NCBI GenBank assembly: GCA_945874455.1
Contig: CAMCHO010000003.1
Location: forward strand, 1-64,000
From: Opitutus sp. GAS368
Lineage (GTDB): Bacteria; Verrucomicrobiota; Verrucomicrobiia; Opitutales; Opitutaceae
Length of the DNA stretch: 64,000 bases
Direction of reading: 5' to 3'
A program made the translations under genes and the position numbers. The stretch's first letter is position 1, and the number at the start of each line of letters is the position of its first letter. The notes below the pieces were generated by a model. That model was not told the origin of the DNA and did not search any database. It saw only the letters and a program-made list of their open reading frames with translations. Of the stretch, positions 1 to 9,964 are shown piece after piece.

Positions 1-1
1 G

Positions 2-1339
2 TCATGATTTCGACGCTTTCTGCTGTTCGTATTTCTTCTGATATTTTTCGTAGAGCCGGAGGTGACGGTTCGACAGATCGATGCGCGCGCCGTCGATGTA
101 AGCCTGCTCCACCCGGGTCGGAATCTCCAGCGGATCACCGTCCGTCACAATCAGTGTGGCCCGCTTGCCGATCTCAATTGAACCGAGCTCGGCACCGACC
201 CCCAGAATCTGCGCCGCATAAAGCGTGATGGCTCTGAGCGCCTCCGCCGGTGGCAGGCCATAGGACGCGGCCTTGCCCGCCTCGTAGGGAAGATTGCGGT
301 CGGCCATCGTGCCCATCTCGGCACTCGCGCCGTTGTTCGCGATACAGAAACGCACGCCCGCGGCGTGGAGCTTCGCCGGATTAGTGAAGGGCGCATCAAA
401 CGGATCTTCGCGGCGCAACGGCAGCGCCGTCACCGGGCTGACGATCACCGCAATGTCGTTCGCCTTGAGCAGGTCGAGCACCCGCCACGCATCCAATCCT
501 CCGACGAGGGTGATCTTCAATTTCTCCGTTTTCGCCCACGCCACGGCCGATTCAATCTGCGTCATTTCGGTCGCATGCACAAAGACGGGCAGCTCCCCTT
601 TCAAAACGGGAATCATCGCTTCCCACCGCGAGTCGCTGTCGATCGGTTTGCCCGCGCCTTCTTTGGCTTTCAGATAAGCTCGCGCCGTCGCAAAGGCGTC
701 ACGGATTTTCCGCACGTTGTCATCGATCGTCTTTTGCTGTTCTGCTGCGGAACGAGGGAAACTCGGGTCGCGGTTAACCGTGAGCCTGGGCCAATAAACA
801 TGGAGAGCCGCCGCACTGCGCAACGTCAGATCTTCCCACGTCCAGCCGTCCATGCGAATCAAGGTCGAAGTCCCCGCAAGCAGACCCGTCGTCAGCGGCA
901 CACTCAACGCCGTGAGGATACCGTTCGAACGCGACACGGGGATGTGTTCGCTGTCCGCGTTCAGCGCCGGCTGCGCGCGCGCATTGGGATTGAGCAACCC
1001 CGTTTCCGCGAGGTCCACGCTGCCCCGCACCGAACCCAGTTCCGTCAGGCCCATCCCCGTGTAGGCTGAAATCAATCCAGGGTAGATGTGCTTGCCCGTC
1101 ACCTCCACGATCGTCGCGCCCGCGGGCACGACGAGCTTCACGCCGATGGCGGCAATCTTACCGTCCTGCAACAAGACGTCCGTCACCGGCAGATCCGCTC
1201 CGCTGACAGTATGCACCGTCGCTCCGCGCAATAGCAGCGACTTCGTCGAGCGAACCGCCGGCACATTGTCGGACGCCACCAAACTCGCCGAAACCACGAA
1301 GACAAGCGCGAGGAGCGCGGGAAGATTATTGGAGCGCAT
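2..1339 (-). CDS. Amidohydrolase family protein (secreted, imidazolonepropionase/dihydroorotase-like)
   Basis: ORF 2..1393; preferred start at MRSNNLPALLALVFVV (signal peptide) at 1339. GATVHTVSG, GKHIYPGLISAY and C-terminal LGSIEIGKRATLIVTDGDPLEIPTRVEQAYIDG are amidohydrolase motifs. Confidence 0.85.
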   Translation of the reverse strand: MRSNNLPALLALVFVVSASLVASDNVPAVRSTKSLLLRGATVHTVSGADLPVTDVLLQDGKIAAIGVKLVVPAGATIVEVTGKHIYPGLISAYTGMGLTELGSVRGSVDLAETGLLNPNARAQPALNADSEHIPVSRSNGILTALSVPLTTGLLAGTSTLIRMDGWTWEDLTLRSAAALHVYWPRLTVNRDPSFPRSAAEQQKTIDDNVRKIRDAFATARAYLKAKEGAGKPIDSDSRWEAMIPVLKGELPVFVHATEMTQIESAVAWAKTEKLKITLVGGLDAWRVLDLLKANDIAVIVSPVTALPLRREDPFDAPFTNPAKLHAAGVRFCIANNGASAEMGTMADRNLPYEAGKAASYGLPPAEALRAITLYAAQILGVGAELGSIEIGKRATLIVTDGDPLEIPTRVEQAYIDGARIDLSNRHLRLYEKYQKKYEQQKASKS

Positions 1340-4300
1340 TCGTCGAGCAGTTGGTGGCGTTTTGGCCGTTGTGGTAAATGGAGCGGTATTCATGCGCGGC
1401 GCGCTCTTCCAGCAGCTGGATCACCCGCACCAGATCGGGAGTCGGCGCGGCGTCCGGCCGGCGCGCGCCGGCACCAGCGCCAGCTCCACCGCCGGCCAGC
1501 GCCTTCATCCGCTCAGCGAGTGCTTTTTGCCCGAGCGCTTCCCGCTCGGTCGTAGCCAACACCCGCATGGCCGCATCGTCTGCGAGTGAAAAATACCGGC
1601 GGCCATCCACCCACGTCTGCTCGGCCCGCGTGTAAGTCGACAGCGGACTCGCACTCCAGATGACAAAATCGGCGTCCTTCCCCACTTCGAGCGACCCCAC
1701 ACGATCATCAATCCGCAGCTGTTTGGCAGCGTTCAACGTCACAAATTTCAAGGCCTCGTCCTCGGGCACACCGCCGTATTTCACAGCCTTCGCGGCTTCG
1801 GTATTCATGCGGCGCGCGAGCTCCGCATCGTCGGAGTTGAACGACGTGACCACCCCGGCCGCGTGCATCATGGCTCCGTCGTAGGGGATCGCATCGACGA
1901 CCTCATATTTGTAGGCCCACCAGTCGCTGAAGCACGAACCGCCCGCACCCAGTTTGGCAATTTCATCGGCCACCTTGTAGCCCTCGAGAATGTGTTGAAA
2001 CGTCGCGACCGTGATTTTTTCCCGCTGCGCCAGCCGGATAAACATCAGCACTTCGTCCTGCCGGTAAGAGTGAATGTGGATCACCCGTTCGCCCTTCAGC
2101 ATTTCCACCGCAGCCTCGAGCCGCAAATTGCGACGCGGCGGCAGCGGCGACTTGCCGGCCTGCCAATCTGTCCATTCGCGTTCGTAGTCACGCGCCTGCG
2201 CAAACGTATCCACCATGACCTGCTCCACACCCATACGGGTCTGCGGGTAACGCGCCGGACCGGTGAGGGGTGCTTGAAAATTCGAGCGCTTCACGTTCTC
2301 ACCGAGCGCAAACTTCACTCCGGGTTTCGCCCCCGCGAACTTCAGATCCTCGGGCATTCCGCCCCACCGCAACTTAATCACCTGATTCTGTCCGCCCATA
2401 GGATTGGCCGATCCGTGCAGCACATTCGCCGTCGTGAGGCCGCCCGCCAATTGCCGGTAAATACTGATGTCCGTCGCGTCGAGCACATCGCCGACTCGCA
2501 CCTCTACGGTCACGGCGCTCGTGCCTTCGTTCACTCCCCGCGAAATCGCCGTGTGTGAATGACAATCGATGAGCCCGGCGGTCACGTGTTTGCCCGTGGC
2601 ATCGATGACGGTCGCTCCCGCTGGCGCGACGAGGCCTTGGCCCACGTTTTCAATTTTCCCCGACCGCACGAGTACGTCGCCACCCACGATCCGCCCCTGC
2701 GGCCCACTCGTCCACAGCGTCGCGTTCTTGATCAAGACCCAGGCTGGTTGCACCGGCAATCCCTTCAGTCCGTAGGCTCCGGCTGGATACGCATCGGTCG
2801 TCGCATAAAACTTCTCGGCGGGCTTGGTCTCGTCCGGCTTTTTAGCCGCGGATTTCTGGTCGTCGGTTTTTGGCGCCGTCGCACTTGCGGCCACCACCCG
2901 TGTCGCACTCCACCGCATCGTCGCCCCGTCCGGCAACAGGCCCGTCCCCGCCAGAGTGCCATCATTGAGAGCACCCGACAGCCGCACCGTTCCCTGCGCC
3001 TCCTTGCCTTGAAACACCTCCGCCGGTGCCAGCACGGTCACTTGGTTTCGCACCTGGGTGAGCGTGACATCTTTATCACCAAACCGCGCGCGCGGTCGCC
3101 CGCCACCGCCGGTCGTCGCACCGACGCGACTCTCAATTTTCAACTCACGCGGCGCGCCCGTCGGAGCGCCGGTCCACGTCAGGGTCCACGTGCCTCTCAC
3201 GTCCACCTTGCGCGCAGCCTCTAACTCGAAATGGTCTCCGTCCACCCACATGTCGGTAATTTCCGCGGCGCTGTCGGCCGCGAAAAGATCCCCGGTGGCA
3301 ATCACCACGTGTCCCAGTTTCCCCACGGTCAACGTGCCGACAATATCATCCACGCCCAACATGTTTGCTGGTGCGGTGGTCACTGCCGCCAACGCGTCGG
3401 CGGGCGCCAGACCCCGCTTCACGGCCAAGCGCACCGCTGACCAAAACTGAGTCTCAGGCTGCTTCAGACCGGAAGTCGTGAAAGCGATGGGCACTCCCCG
3501 CGCCGTGAGTTTCGCCGCATTCGCCGGTGCCTGTTCCCAATGCTGCAGGGTCGAGAGCAGCACATCCACGGCTTTCTCGGGCGTCTCGATTTCCGGCACG
3601 GTCGGAAAATTCAACGGCACGATCACGGGCGTCTTCGCCGCCGCCAGCGCTCCGACGACGCGGTACTCGGTGCCCCGCCCGCGCAAAATCAGCTTCAACT
3701 TAAATTCGTCGGCTATTTTCTGGGCGCGCAGGAGGTCCAGTTCATCCTGCGCCTCGATCACCACTGGCTCTGTTCCGTTCGCCGCCGCCGCCAGCGCCTC
3801 CAACGAGGCATTCGCCTCCGGCCGAGCGGTGCCCGACGATTTCAGGTTCACATAAGCTTCGTTGGCCGCTCGATGCCACTGGGCGTCGAGCAACGTCTGC
3901 CGAATCAACGCGATCGCTCCCATCAACGAGCCGGGATACCCGCTCTCGCGCCCCCCACCGAGCTCGAAAGCCACGTGCTGCGCGAGGTGTGACCTCAGGA
4001 GCACCGCTCCCGGCGCACGACCGCTCAAGCTCACCAGCGCACTCTCACCGCGAAACACGCCGCGACCAGGCACCACCGCCGCCGTCGCAAAACCGAGTTC
4101 CCTCAGCGGCGTCGCTCCTTTGTCGTCGGCCACGAGCACCTTCGCCCCATCGCGCTCCGGCGTCACCCGCGCATTCCATGATCGGGCCGCTGCGGCCGGC
4201 GCAAGCGTTTCGGTCGCTGCCGCCGCGCCCCGTGCACCGCGTCCCCCTCCTTCCCCATCCGCCGACGGCGCGGGCGCCTTGAGCGCCGCAGGCAAATGCA

Positions 4301-4655
4301 CTTCGGCGAGCGGCTCAAGCAACCCCGCATAGAGGGTCTTGCCCTCCGCCTTCCACAACCGCGCATCAGCCGGGATCTTCACGTCCGCCTCGGCGCCGAC
4401 AGCTGCAATGACGCCGTCGCGCAGCACGAGCGTTCCCCGCTCAATCACCACCCCAGGCGCCGGCACAATCCGCGCACCCGTGATCGCATGGACCCGCGGA
4501 CTTGCATCCCGCAGCCCCTCAACGGGCGTCGAGCCCACTTGCGCCCGCAACGTCGTCAACGTCGCGACTGCCAAGGTATTCCTCAGCACAAGGAGTGCCC
4601 GCAACTGACCGGCACGAAGTGAAACCAACCGCATCCAAACGGAATTGTGGGTCAT
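1326..4655 (-). CDS. Large amidohydrolase family protein with two amidohydrolase-like halves
   Basis: ORF 1326..4772, likely start MTHNSVWMRL at 4655. The second half has GKHVTAGLIDCHSHTAISRGVNEG (metal-binding HSH) and LEVGKDADFVIWSASPLSTYTRAEQTWVDGRRYF. The first half carries a degenerate copy. The 3' end overlaps the next gene's start. Confidence 0.85.
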   Translation of the reverse strand: MTHNSVWMRLVSLRAGQLRALLVLRNTLAVATLTTLRAQVGSTPVEGLRDASPRVHAITGARIVPAPGVVIERGTLVLRDGVIAAVGAEADVKIPADARLWKAEGKTLYAGLLEPLAEVHLPAALKAPAPSADGEGGGRGARGAAAATETLAPAAAARSWNARVTPERDGAKVLVADDKGATPLRELGFATAAVVPGRGVFRGESALVSLSGRAPGAVLLRSHLAQHVAFELGGGRESGYPGSLMGAIALIRQTLLDAQWHRAANEAYVNLKSSGTARPEANASLEALAAAANGTEPVVIEAQDELDLLRAQKIADEFKLKLILRGRGTEYRVVGALAAAKTPVIVPLNFPTVPEIETPEKAVDVLLSTLQHWEQAPANAAKLTARGVPIAFTTSGLKQPETQFWSAVRLAVKRGLAPADALAAVTTAPANMLGVDDIVGTLTVGKLGHVVIATGDLFAADSAAEITDMWVDGDHFELEAARKVDVRGTWTLTWTGAPTGAPRELKIESRVGATTGGGGRPRARFGDKDVTLTQVRNQVTVLAPAEVFQGKEAQGTVRLSGALNDGTLAGTGLLPDGATMRWSATRVVAASATAPKTDDQKSAAKKPDETKPAEKFYATTDAYPAGAYGLKGLPVQPAWVLIKNATLWTSGPQGRIVGGDVLVRSGKIENVGQGLVAPAGATVIDATGKHVTAGLIDCHSHTAISRGVNEGTSAVTVEVRVGDVLDATDISIYRQLAGGLTTANVLHGSANPMGGQNQVIKLRWGGMPEDLKFAGAKPGVKFALGENVKRSNFQAPLTGPARYPQTRMGVEQVMVDTFAQARDYEREWTDWQAGKSPLPPRRNLRLEAAVEMLKGERVIHIHSYRQDEVLMFIRLAQREKITVATFQHILEGYKVADEIAKLGAGGSCFSDWWAYKYEVVDAIPYDGAMMHAAGVVTSFNSDDAELARRMNTEAAKAVKYGGVPEDEALKFVTLNAAKQLRIDDRVGSLEVGKDADFVIWSASPLSTYTRAEQTWVDGRRYFSLADDAAMRVLATTEREALGQKALAERMKALAGGGAGAGAGARRPDAAPTPDLVRVIQLLEERAAHEYRSIYHNGQNATNCSTNALQ

Positions 4656-4904
4656 GAAAAAAGCCGCGCAGGGACGCGACTCCCGGAGGCAACGCGGCCC
4701 GTGCGAACCTAGCAATCCCATTTTGCCCACCGTGCTCTTCCACGCCGAAAACGACCGAAATATTTCCGTCACCTTTCAAAAATTACCGCGTCTCTCCCCA
4801 CCGCACGCTTTGCTTTTCCTGGCTACCACCGGAAAGATTCGCTGCGCGCCATTTTCCTCCCTCCAACTCTCCCGCGCTTTCCATTAAACTTCTCCCTTAA
4901 TCTC

Positions 4905-6455
4905 ATGGCTAAATCGAAAAGTTCCGGCGGCTTTATCTTTCTCACCCTGCTCATCGCCGGCGGCGGCTACGGTGCATGGTACTACTTCGGAACAAAATCT
5001 GACAAGGCCCCGGAGTTCCAGACCATCAAAGTCACCCGAGGCGATATCACCCAAACCGTGACTGCGACCGGCGACCTCCAACCCGTCGTCACCGTTGACA
5101 TCGGCGCCCAAGTTTCCGGTCAGATCAAAGAAGTTTTCGTCGACTTTAATTCCAAGGTAAAAGCCGGCGACATCCTCGCCCGCATCGACGAAGCGACTCC
5201 GACCCAACGCCTCAAACAGGCCGAAGCCGATCTCGAGTCCACCAAGGCCACCAATCGCCTCCTGCAACTCGGAGCCGAGCGCACCCGCGAACTCTCCGGC
5301 AAGAAACTCGTTTCGCAGTCGGAGCTCGACAACGCCGAGGCCCAACTCGCCCAGTCCAACGCCACGATGCTCACCCGCACCGCCGCCGTTGAAAATGCGA
5401 AGCTCGACCTCTCCCGCTGCACCATCGTCGCCCCGATCGACGGCATGGTCCTCGATCGCAAGACCGACAAGGGCCGCACCGTCAACGCGAGCATGAACGC
5501 TCCCGTGCTCTTCACCCTCGTAAACGACCTCACGAAGATGCAGATCAATGCCGCCGTCGCCGAGGCCGACATCGGCAGCATCGCCGAGGGCCAAGAGGTT
5601 AAATTCACCGTCGATGCCTTCCCCAACCGTACCTTCAACGGTAACGTCCGGATGGTGCGGAACGCCGCCAGCGTGAGCCAAAGCGTCGTTTCCTACGCCA
5701 CGATCATTGATGTCAGCAACGAAGACTCGAAGCTCAAGCCCGGCATGACCGCGAACGTTTCTATCATCGTTCAGCAACGCCCCAGCGTCCTCCGCATTGC
5801 CAACGGTGCTCTCCGCGTTCGCGTTCCGCAAGAAGTGCTCGCGGCCGCTCCCGCAGCCACTCCCGTCGCCGCCAAATCCGATGGCAAGGGTGCCGAAAAA
5901 ACGGGAAGCGCAGCGACGATGACCGACGATGAACGCATGACGGCCACGATGGCCATCATGCGTGAAATCGGCTTCGAGCGCGGCACCCCCGCCTCCGCCG
6001 AACAAATCGAAAAGGCCAAGAAACTCGCCAAAGACAAAGGCCTCGACCCCGACCTCATCGCCGCCCGCTTCGCCACGCCCGGCTCCCGCAAAGGCACCAA
6101 AGGCAGCGAGAGCGGTCGTGGTGGTAGCAGCGGAGCCGGTGGTGGCCGCCCCGTCGGCCCCGGCGGAGACCGCGGTTTCAACAGCACCGTGGTGACGCGT
6201 TCACTTTACAAATTCGTGGATCAAACCGCAGCGGATAAAGATAAGAAGGTCACGCAAGTCACCGCGAAGCTCGGAGTGTCGGATGGCTTCACGACCGAAG
6301 TCCTCGAGGGGCTCGCGGAAGGAGACACCATCATCACCGGCGTCATCATGCCGGGTGCCTCCCCGGCAGCCCCCGGCGCCGCTCCCGGCGGTGCTTCGAA
6401 CCCCTTCAGTGGGCGCAGCGGCAGCATGGGCAGCAGTTCGCGGGGCCCGCGCTGA
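4905..6455 (+). CDS. Efflux RND/ABC periplasmic adaptor subunit (MacA/HlyD-like)
   Basis: N-terminal TM, GDITQTVTATGDLQPVVTVDIGAQVSGQIKEVFVDFNSKVKAGDILARID lipoyl-type motif, coiled coil, followed by MacB-like ATPase and permease genes. Confidence 0.9.
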   Translation: MAKSKSSGGFIFLTLLIAGGGYGAWYYFGTKSDKAPEFQTIKVTRGDITQTVTATGDLQPVVTVDIGAQVSGQIKEVFVDFNSKVKAGDILARIDEATPTQRLKQAEADLESTKATNRLLQLGAERTRELSGKKLVSQSELDNAEAQLAQSNATMLTRTAAVENAKLDLSRCTIVAPIDGMVLDRKTDKGRTVNASMNAPVLFTLVNDLTKMQINAAVAEADIGSIAEGQEVKFTVDAFPNRTFNGNVRMVRNAASVSQSVVSYATIIDVSNEDSKLKPGMTANVSIIVQQRPSVLRIANGALRVRVPQEVLAAAPAATPVAAKSDGKGAEKTGSAATMTDDERMTATMAIMREIGFERGTPASAEQIEKAKKLAKDKGLDPDLIAARFATPGSRKGTKGSESGRGGSSGAGGGRPVGPGGDRGFNSTVVTRSLYKFVDQTAADKDKKVTQVTAKLGVSDGFTTEVLEGLAEGDTIITGVIMPGASPAAPGAAPGGASNPFSGRSGSMGSSSRGPR

Positions 6456-6487
6456 ACGCATCCGCCCCTCGATCGATTACTTTTACC

Positions 6488-7267
6488 ATGTCGTCTCCCG
6501 TCGTCCAAATTAAGGACATCCATAAGATCTATGAGTCTGGCGAGGTGCCGGTGCACGCCGTGCGTGGCGTGAGCCTCGACATCCATCGCGGCGAGTTCAT
6601 TGCCCTCATGGGCGCGAGCGGCTCCGGCAAATCCACGCTCATGAATATGCTCGGCTGCCTCGACCGGCAGACCAAGGGCACCTACCTCCTCGACGGCATC
6701 GATATCGACAAACTCGACCGCAACGAACTCGCCGATCTTCGCAACCAAAAGCTCGGTTTCGTCTTTCAGGGCTTCAACCTCCTCGCCCGCACGACCGCCC
6801 TCGAAAACGTCGAGCTTCCCATGCTCTATGGGCGCCACCGCAAAGCGTCCTCCGAGGAAATTCGCGAACGCGCCCTCCACTGCCTCGAAATCGTCGGCCT
6901 CGCCAACCGGGCCGACCACATGCCCAATCAGCTGTCCGGCGGTCAGCAACAGCGCGTCGCCATCGCCCGCGGCCTCGTTAATTCCCCACAGGTCCTCCTC
7001 GCCGACGAGCCCACCGGTAATCTCGATTCCAAAACCTCCGTGGAAGTCATGGGCGTTTTCCAGAAGCTCAACGATCAAGGCATCACCATCGTGATGGTCA
7101 CCCACGAGCTCGACGTCGCCCGCTACTGCAAACGAAATCTGATTTTGCGCGACGGCGTCGTCGTCCGCGACGCTCCGGTCGATGGCCGCTCCATCGCCGC
7201 CGAAGAAATGCTCCGCATCAAACAGGCCGAGACCGCCGCCAAGCTCACCACCGCCGCCCAACACTGA
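6488..7267 (+). CDS. ABC transporter ATP-binding protein (MacB/LolD type)
   Basis: Walker A GASGSGKST, signature LSGGQQQRVAIARGL, Walker B VLLADEPTGNLD. Confidence 0.95.
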   Translation: MSSPVVQIKDIHKIYESGEVPVHAVRGVSLDIHRGEFIALMGASGSGKSTLMNMLGCLDRQTKGTYLLDGIDIDKLDRNELADLRNQKLGFVFQGFNLLARTTALENVELPMLYGRHRKASSEEIRERALHCLEIVGLANRADHMPNQLSGGQQQRVAIARGLVNSPQVLLADEPTGNLDSKTSVEVMGVFQKLNDQGITIVMVTHELDVARYCKRNLILRDGVVVRDAPVDGRSIAAEEMLRIKQAETAAKLTTAAQH

Positions 7268-7280
7268 GGACATACCCTCC

Positions 7281-8489
7281 ATGAGATTTACCAGCACCCT
7301 CCTCGTCGCCCTTCGCGCCCTCCGCCGCAATACCATGCGCTCGATGCTCACCGCGCTGGGCATGATCATCGGCGTCGCCGCCGTCATTACGATGGTCAGC
7401 ATCGGCAACGGGGCCAAAGCCCAAGTCGAAGCCCAAGTCGCCGCGATGGGCCAAAATCTGATCACCGTCATGCCTGGCAGCTTCTCCAGCGGCGGCTCGC
7501 GGGGCGGCTACGGCAGCTCGACTTCCCTCACGCCGGAAGACGCCGACGCCATCCTCGCCGATGTCAAAAATATCGACGGCCTCAGCCCCGAGGTGCGCGC
7601 GCGAAAACAGATCCTCGCCAATGGTCTGAACTGGAGCACCAACATCAACGGCGTCGGTCCCGACTACCCCTATGTCCGCAACTGGCCCGTCGCATCCGGC
7701 TCCATGTTCACGGATCAGGAGGTCAAATCCCTCGCCAAGGTCTGCGTCATCGGAAAAACCGTCGTCGATCAAGTGTTCCCCAACGAAGACCCCATCGGCC
7801 AGACTTTGCGCATCGGCAATCTCCCCTTCCGCATCCTCGGCGTCTTGTCGCCGAAGGGCTTCAGCCTTTTCGGTTCCGATGAGGACGATGTCGTCTTGAT
7901 CCCCTACACCTCCCACATGCGGCGCGTTTCCCGTCAGACAAATATTAGCATGATCCGCATCCAGGCCGCCGAGCCCGAGAATATCGCCTCGGTCAAAATC
8001 GCCGTCGAAGATTTGCTCACTCAGCGCCGTCGCGGTCGCGAACCCGACTTCAACGTCCGCACCCAAGAAGAGCTGGCCAATGCCGCCAGCGCCAACGCCA
8101 AGACCATGACCGGCCTGCTCGCCGGCATCGCCGGCGTTTCCCTCATCGTCGGCGGTATCGGCATTATGAATATCATGCTCGTCTCGGTCACCGAACGCAC
8201 CCGTGAGATCGGCATCCGTCTCGCGATCGGCGCGCACGGCCGCGACGTCCTCACCCAATTCCTCATCGAAGCCATCCTCCTTAGCTCGCTGGGAGGATTG
8301 ATCGGAGTCGCTGTAGGAGTGGGAGGGTCTCAACTGCTCTCGCATTACAACGGGTGGCCCGTCCTCGTGCCCACGATGTGGATCGGCATCTCCGCCGCCG
8401 GCAGCGCGTTCGTCGGTATCATCTCCGGCTTCTACCCCGCCTACAAAGCCGCCCAGCTCGATCCGATCGACGCCCTCCGCTACGAGTAA
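7281..8489 (+). CDS. ABC transporter permease (MacB-type, FtsX domain)
   Basis: MRFTSTLLVALRALRRNTMRSMLTALGMIIGVAAVITMVSIGNGAKAQVE and C-terminal IMNIMLVSVTERTREIGIRLAIGA ... GFYPAYKAAQLDPIDALRYE are classic MacB permease motifs. Confidence 0.95.
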   Translation: MRFTSTLLVALRALRRNTMRSMLTALGMIIGVAAVITMVSIGNGAKAQVEAQVAAMGQNLITVMPGSFSSGGSRGGYGSSTSLTPEDADAILADVKNIDGLSPEVRARKQILANGLNWSTNINGVGPDYPYVRNWPVASGSMFTDQEVKSLAKVCVIGKTVVDQVFPNEDPIGQTLRIGNLPFRILGVLSPKGFSLFGSDEDDVVLIPYTSHMRRVSRQTNISMIRIQAAEPENIASVKIAVEDLLTQRRRGREPDFNVRTQEELANAASANAKTMTGLLAGIAGVSLIVGGIGIMNIMLVSVTERTREIGIRLAIGAHGRDVLTQFLIEAILLSSLGGLIGVAVGVGGSQLLSHYNGWPVLVPTMWIGISAAGSAFVGIISGFYPAYKAAQLDPIDALRYE

Positions 8490-8518
8490 TCACCCCGCGT
8501 TCGTATCACTTTTCCCTC

Positions 8519-8548
8519 GGGGCGCAGTGTCCACTGCGCCCCTTTTTT
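8519..8548 (+). terminator. Intrinsic terminator after the MacAB-like operon
   Basis: GGGGCGCAGTG TC CACTGCGCCCC followed by TTTTTT, 30 nt after the permease stop codon. Confidence 0.85.
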
Positions 8549-8600
8549 GCGCCCCCTCATTCTTGCTGCGCTACCCGTCCGTCACGTCATTTTCCCTCTC

Positions 8601-9890
8601 ATGTCCCCCGTCCGCCGTCTGCTTCTATTCTCCGCGTCTCTCCTTCTCCCCCTCTCTCCTTCTTCCGCTCAGTCCGCCGCTTCGTCCAGTCACACCAGCC
8701 TCCGTCGCACCGCCGAAGCCGCCTACCAACGCCAAGACTTCGCCGCCGCCCGAGACGCCTACGCCGCCGCCTTGGCGCTTCGCCCCGACTCACCGCGCTA
8801 CCTCCACCATCTCGCGGCCACGCAGGCCCTCACCGGCCGCAGCGACGATGCCCTCGCGACCCTGCAACGCCTCACCGCCCTCGGCGTAGCCCCCGCCGTC
8901 GAACGCGACCCCGCCTTCGCCTCCCTCCAAGGCTCCCGCGCTTTCAACGCCATCCGTACCGCCCTCGCCGCCAATCGCGAACCGCAGGGCTCAGCCGACC
9001 TCCTCGTCGAACTCCCAGGTCGTATCGGCATCATTGAGGGCATCGCGTTTCGCGACCGCACGGGCGACCTCTTCCTCGGCGATGTTCACCAGCGGTGCAT
9101 CTGGCGCCGCGATCGCGATGGCCGCGTCACCCGCTACAGTGCCGAAACCGAGGAACTCTTCGGCGTCTTCGGCCTCGCCCTCGATGAGACCCGCCAAACG
9201 CTCTGGGCCGCCACCTCCGCCGTCCCCGAAATGAGCGGCTTCACCCCCGAGCAAAAAGGCCGCGCCGCCCTCGCCGCCTTCAGCCTCCTCACCGGCGAAC
9301 TCCTCCGCGTGATCGACGTGCCCTCCGACGGCCGCGACCACGTGCTCGGCGACCTCATCGTCGCCCCCGACGGCACCATCTACGCCACCGACAGCACCGC
9401 GCCCATCATCTGGCGCTACCTCCCCGGTGGCGAAGAAATGGACAAACTTGTCGAGTATCCCGACTTCGTCTCCCTCCAAGGTCTGGTGCTGACCAACCGC
9501 ACGCTCATCGCCGCCGACTTCGCCAACGGCCTCTTCGCGATCGATCTGTCCGAATCCGCACCGGTCGTGCGCGCCTTCACGCCACCACCGAACGCGACGC
9601 TCGTCGGCCTTGATGGGCTCGCACCCGCTCCCGACGGACTCTTCGCCGTGCAAAATGGCGTGAGCCCCCAGCGCCTCATCCGCGTCGGGCTCTCCTCCGA
9701 CCTCACCGCCCTCACCTCCGTCACCGTTCTCGCCGCCGCTTTCCCTCACTTGGACGACCTTGCGCTCGTCACACTCGTCAACGGTCGCCCCACCTTCATC
9801 GCCAACGCCGGGTGGGAAAATTTCGACGCCGCCAAGTCCGCACACCCACCCGCGCACTCGGTCAGAATTTTTCAAGCCACCCCGCCTTAA
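8601..9890 (+). CDS. Secreted TPR + SMP-30/NHL-like beta-propeller protein
   Basis: Signal peptide MSPVRRLLLFSASLLLPLSPSSAQ; TPR-like AAYQRQDFAAARDAYAAALALRPDSPRYL; SMP-30-like EGIAFRDRTGDLFLGDVHQRCIWRRDRDG and DLIVAPDGTIYATDS repeats. Confidence 0.7.
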   Translation: MSPVRRLLLFSASLLLPLSPSSAQSAASSSHTSLRRTAEAAYQRQDFAAARDAYAAALALRPDSPRYLHHLAATQALTGRSDDALATLQRLTALGVAPAVERDPAFASLQGSRAFNAIRTALAANREPQGSADLLVELPGRIGIIEGIAFRDRTGDLFLGDVHQRCIWRRDRDGRVTRYSAETEELFGVFGLALDETRQTLWAATSAVPEMSGFTPEQKGRAALAAFSLLTGELLRVIDVPSDGRDHVLGDLIVAPDGTIYATDSTAPIIWRYLPGGEEMDKLVEYPDFVSLQGLVLTNRTLIAADFANGLFAIDLSESAPVVRAFTPPPNATLVGLDGLAPAPDGLFAVQNGVSPQRLIRVGLSSDLTALTSVTVLAAAFPHLDDLALVTLVNGRPTFIANAGWENFDAAKSAHPPAHSVRIFQATPP

Positions 9891-9964
9891 GCCACCACTG
9901 CCAGTCTCCGACATATTGCCTCGGGCACTTGCCCCGCGCCGAACGTCACTCCACGTTGGCCCCC

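Noticed and set aside
4884-6005. 373-aa - strand ORF
   Set aside because: Antisense to the MacA-like gene.
6221-7471. 416-aa - strand ORF
   Set aside because: Antisense to the MacB ATPase gene and flanks.
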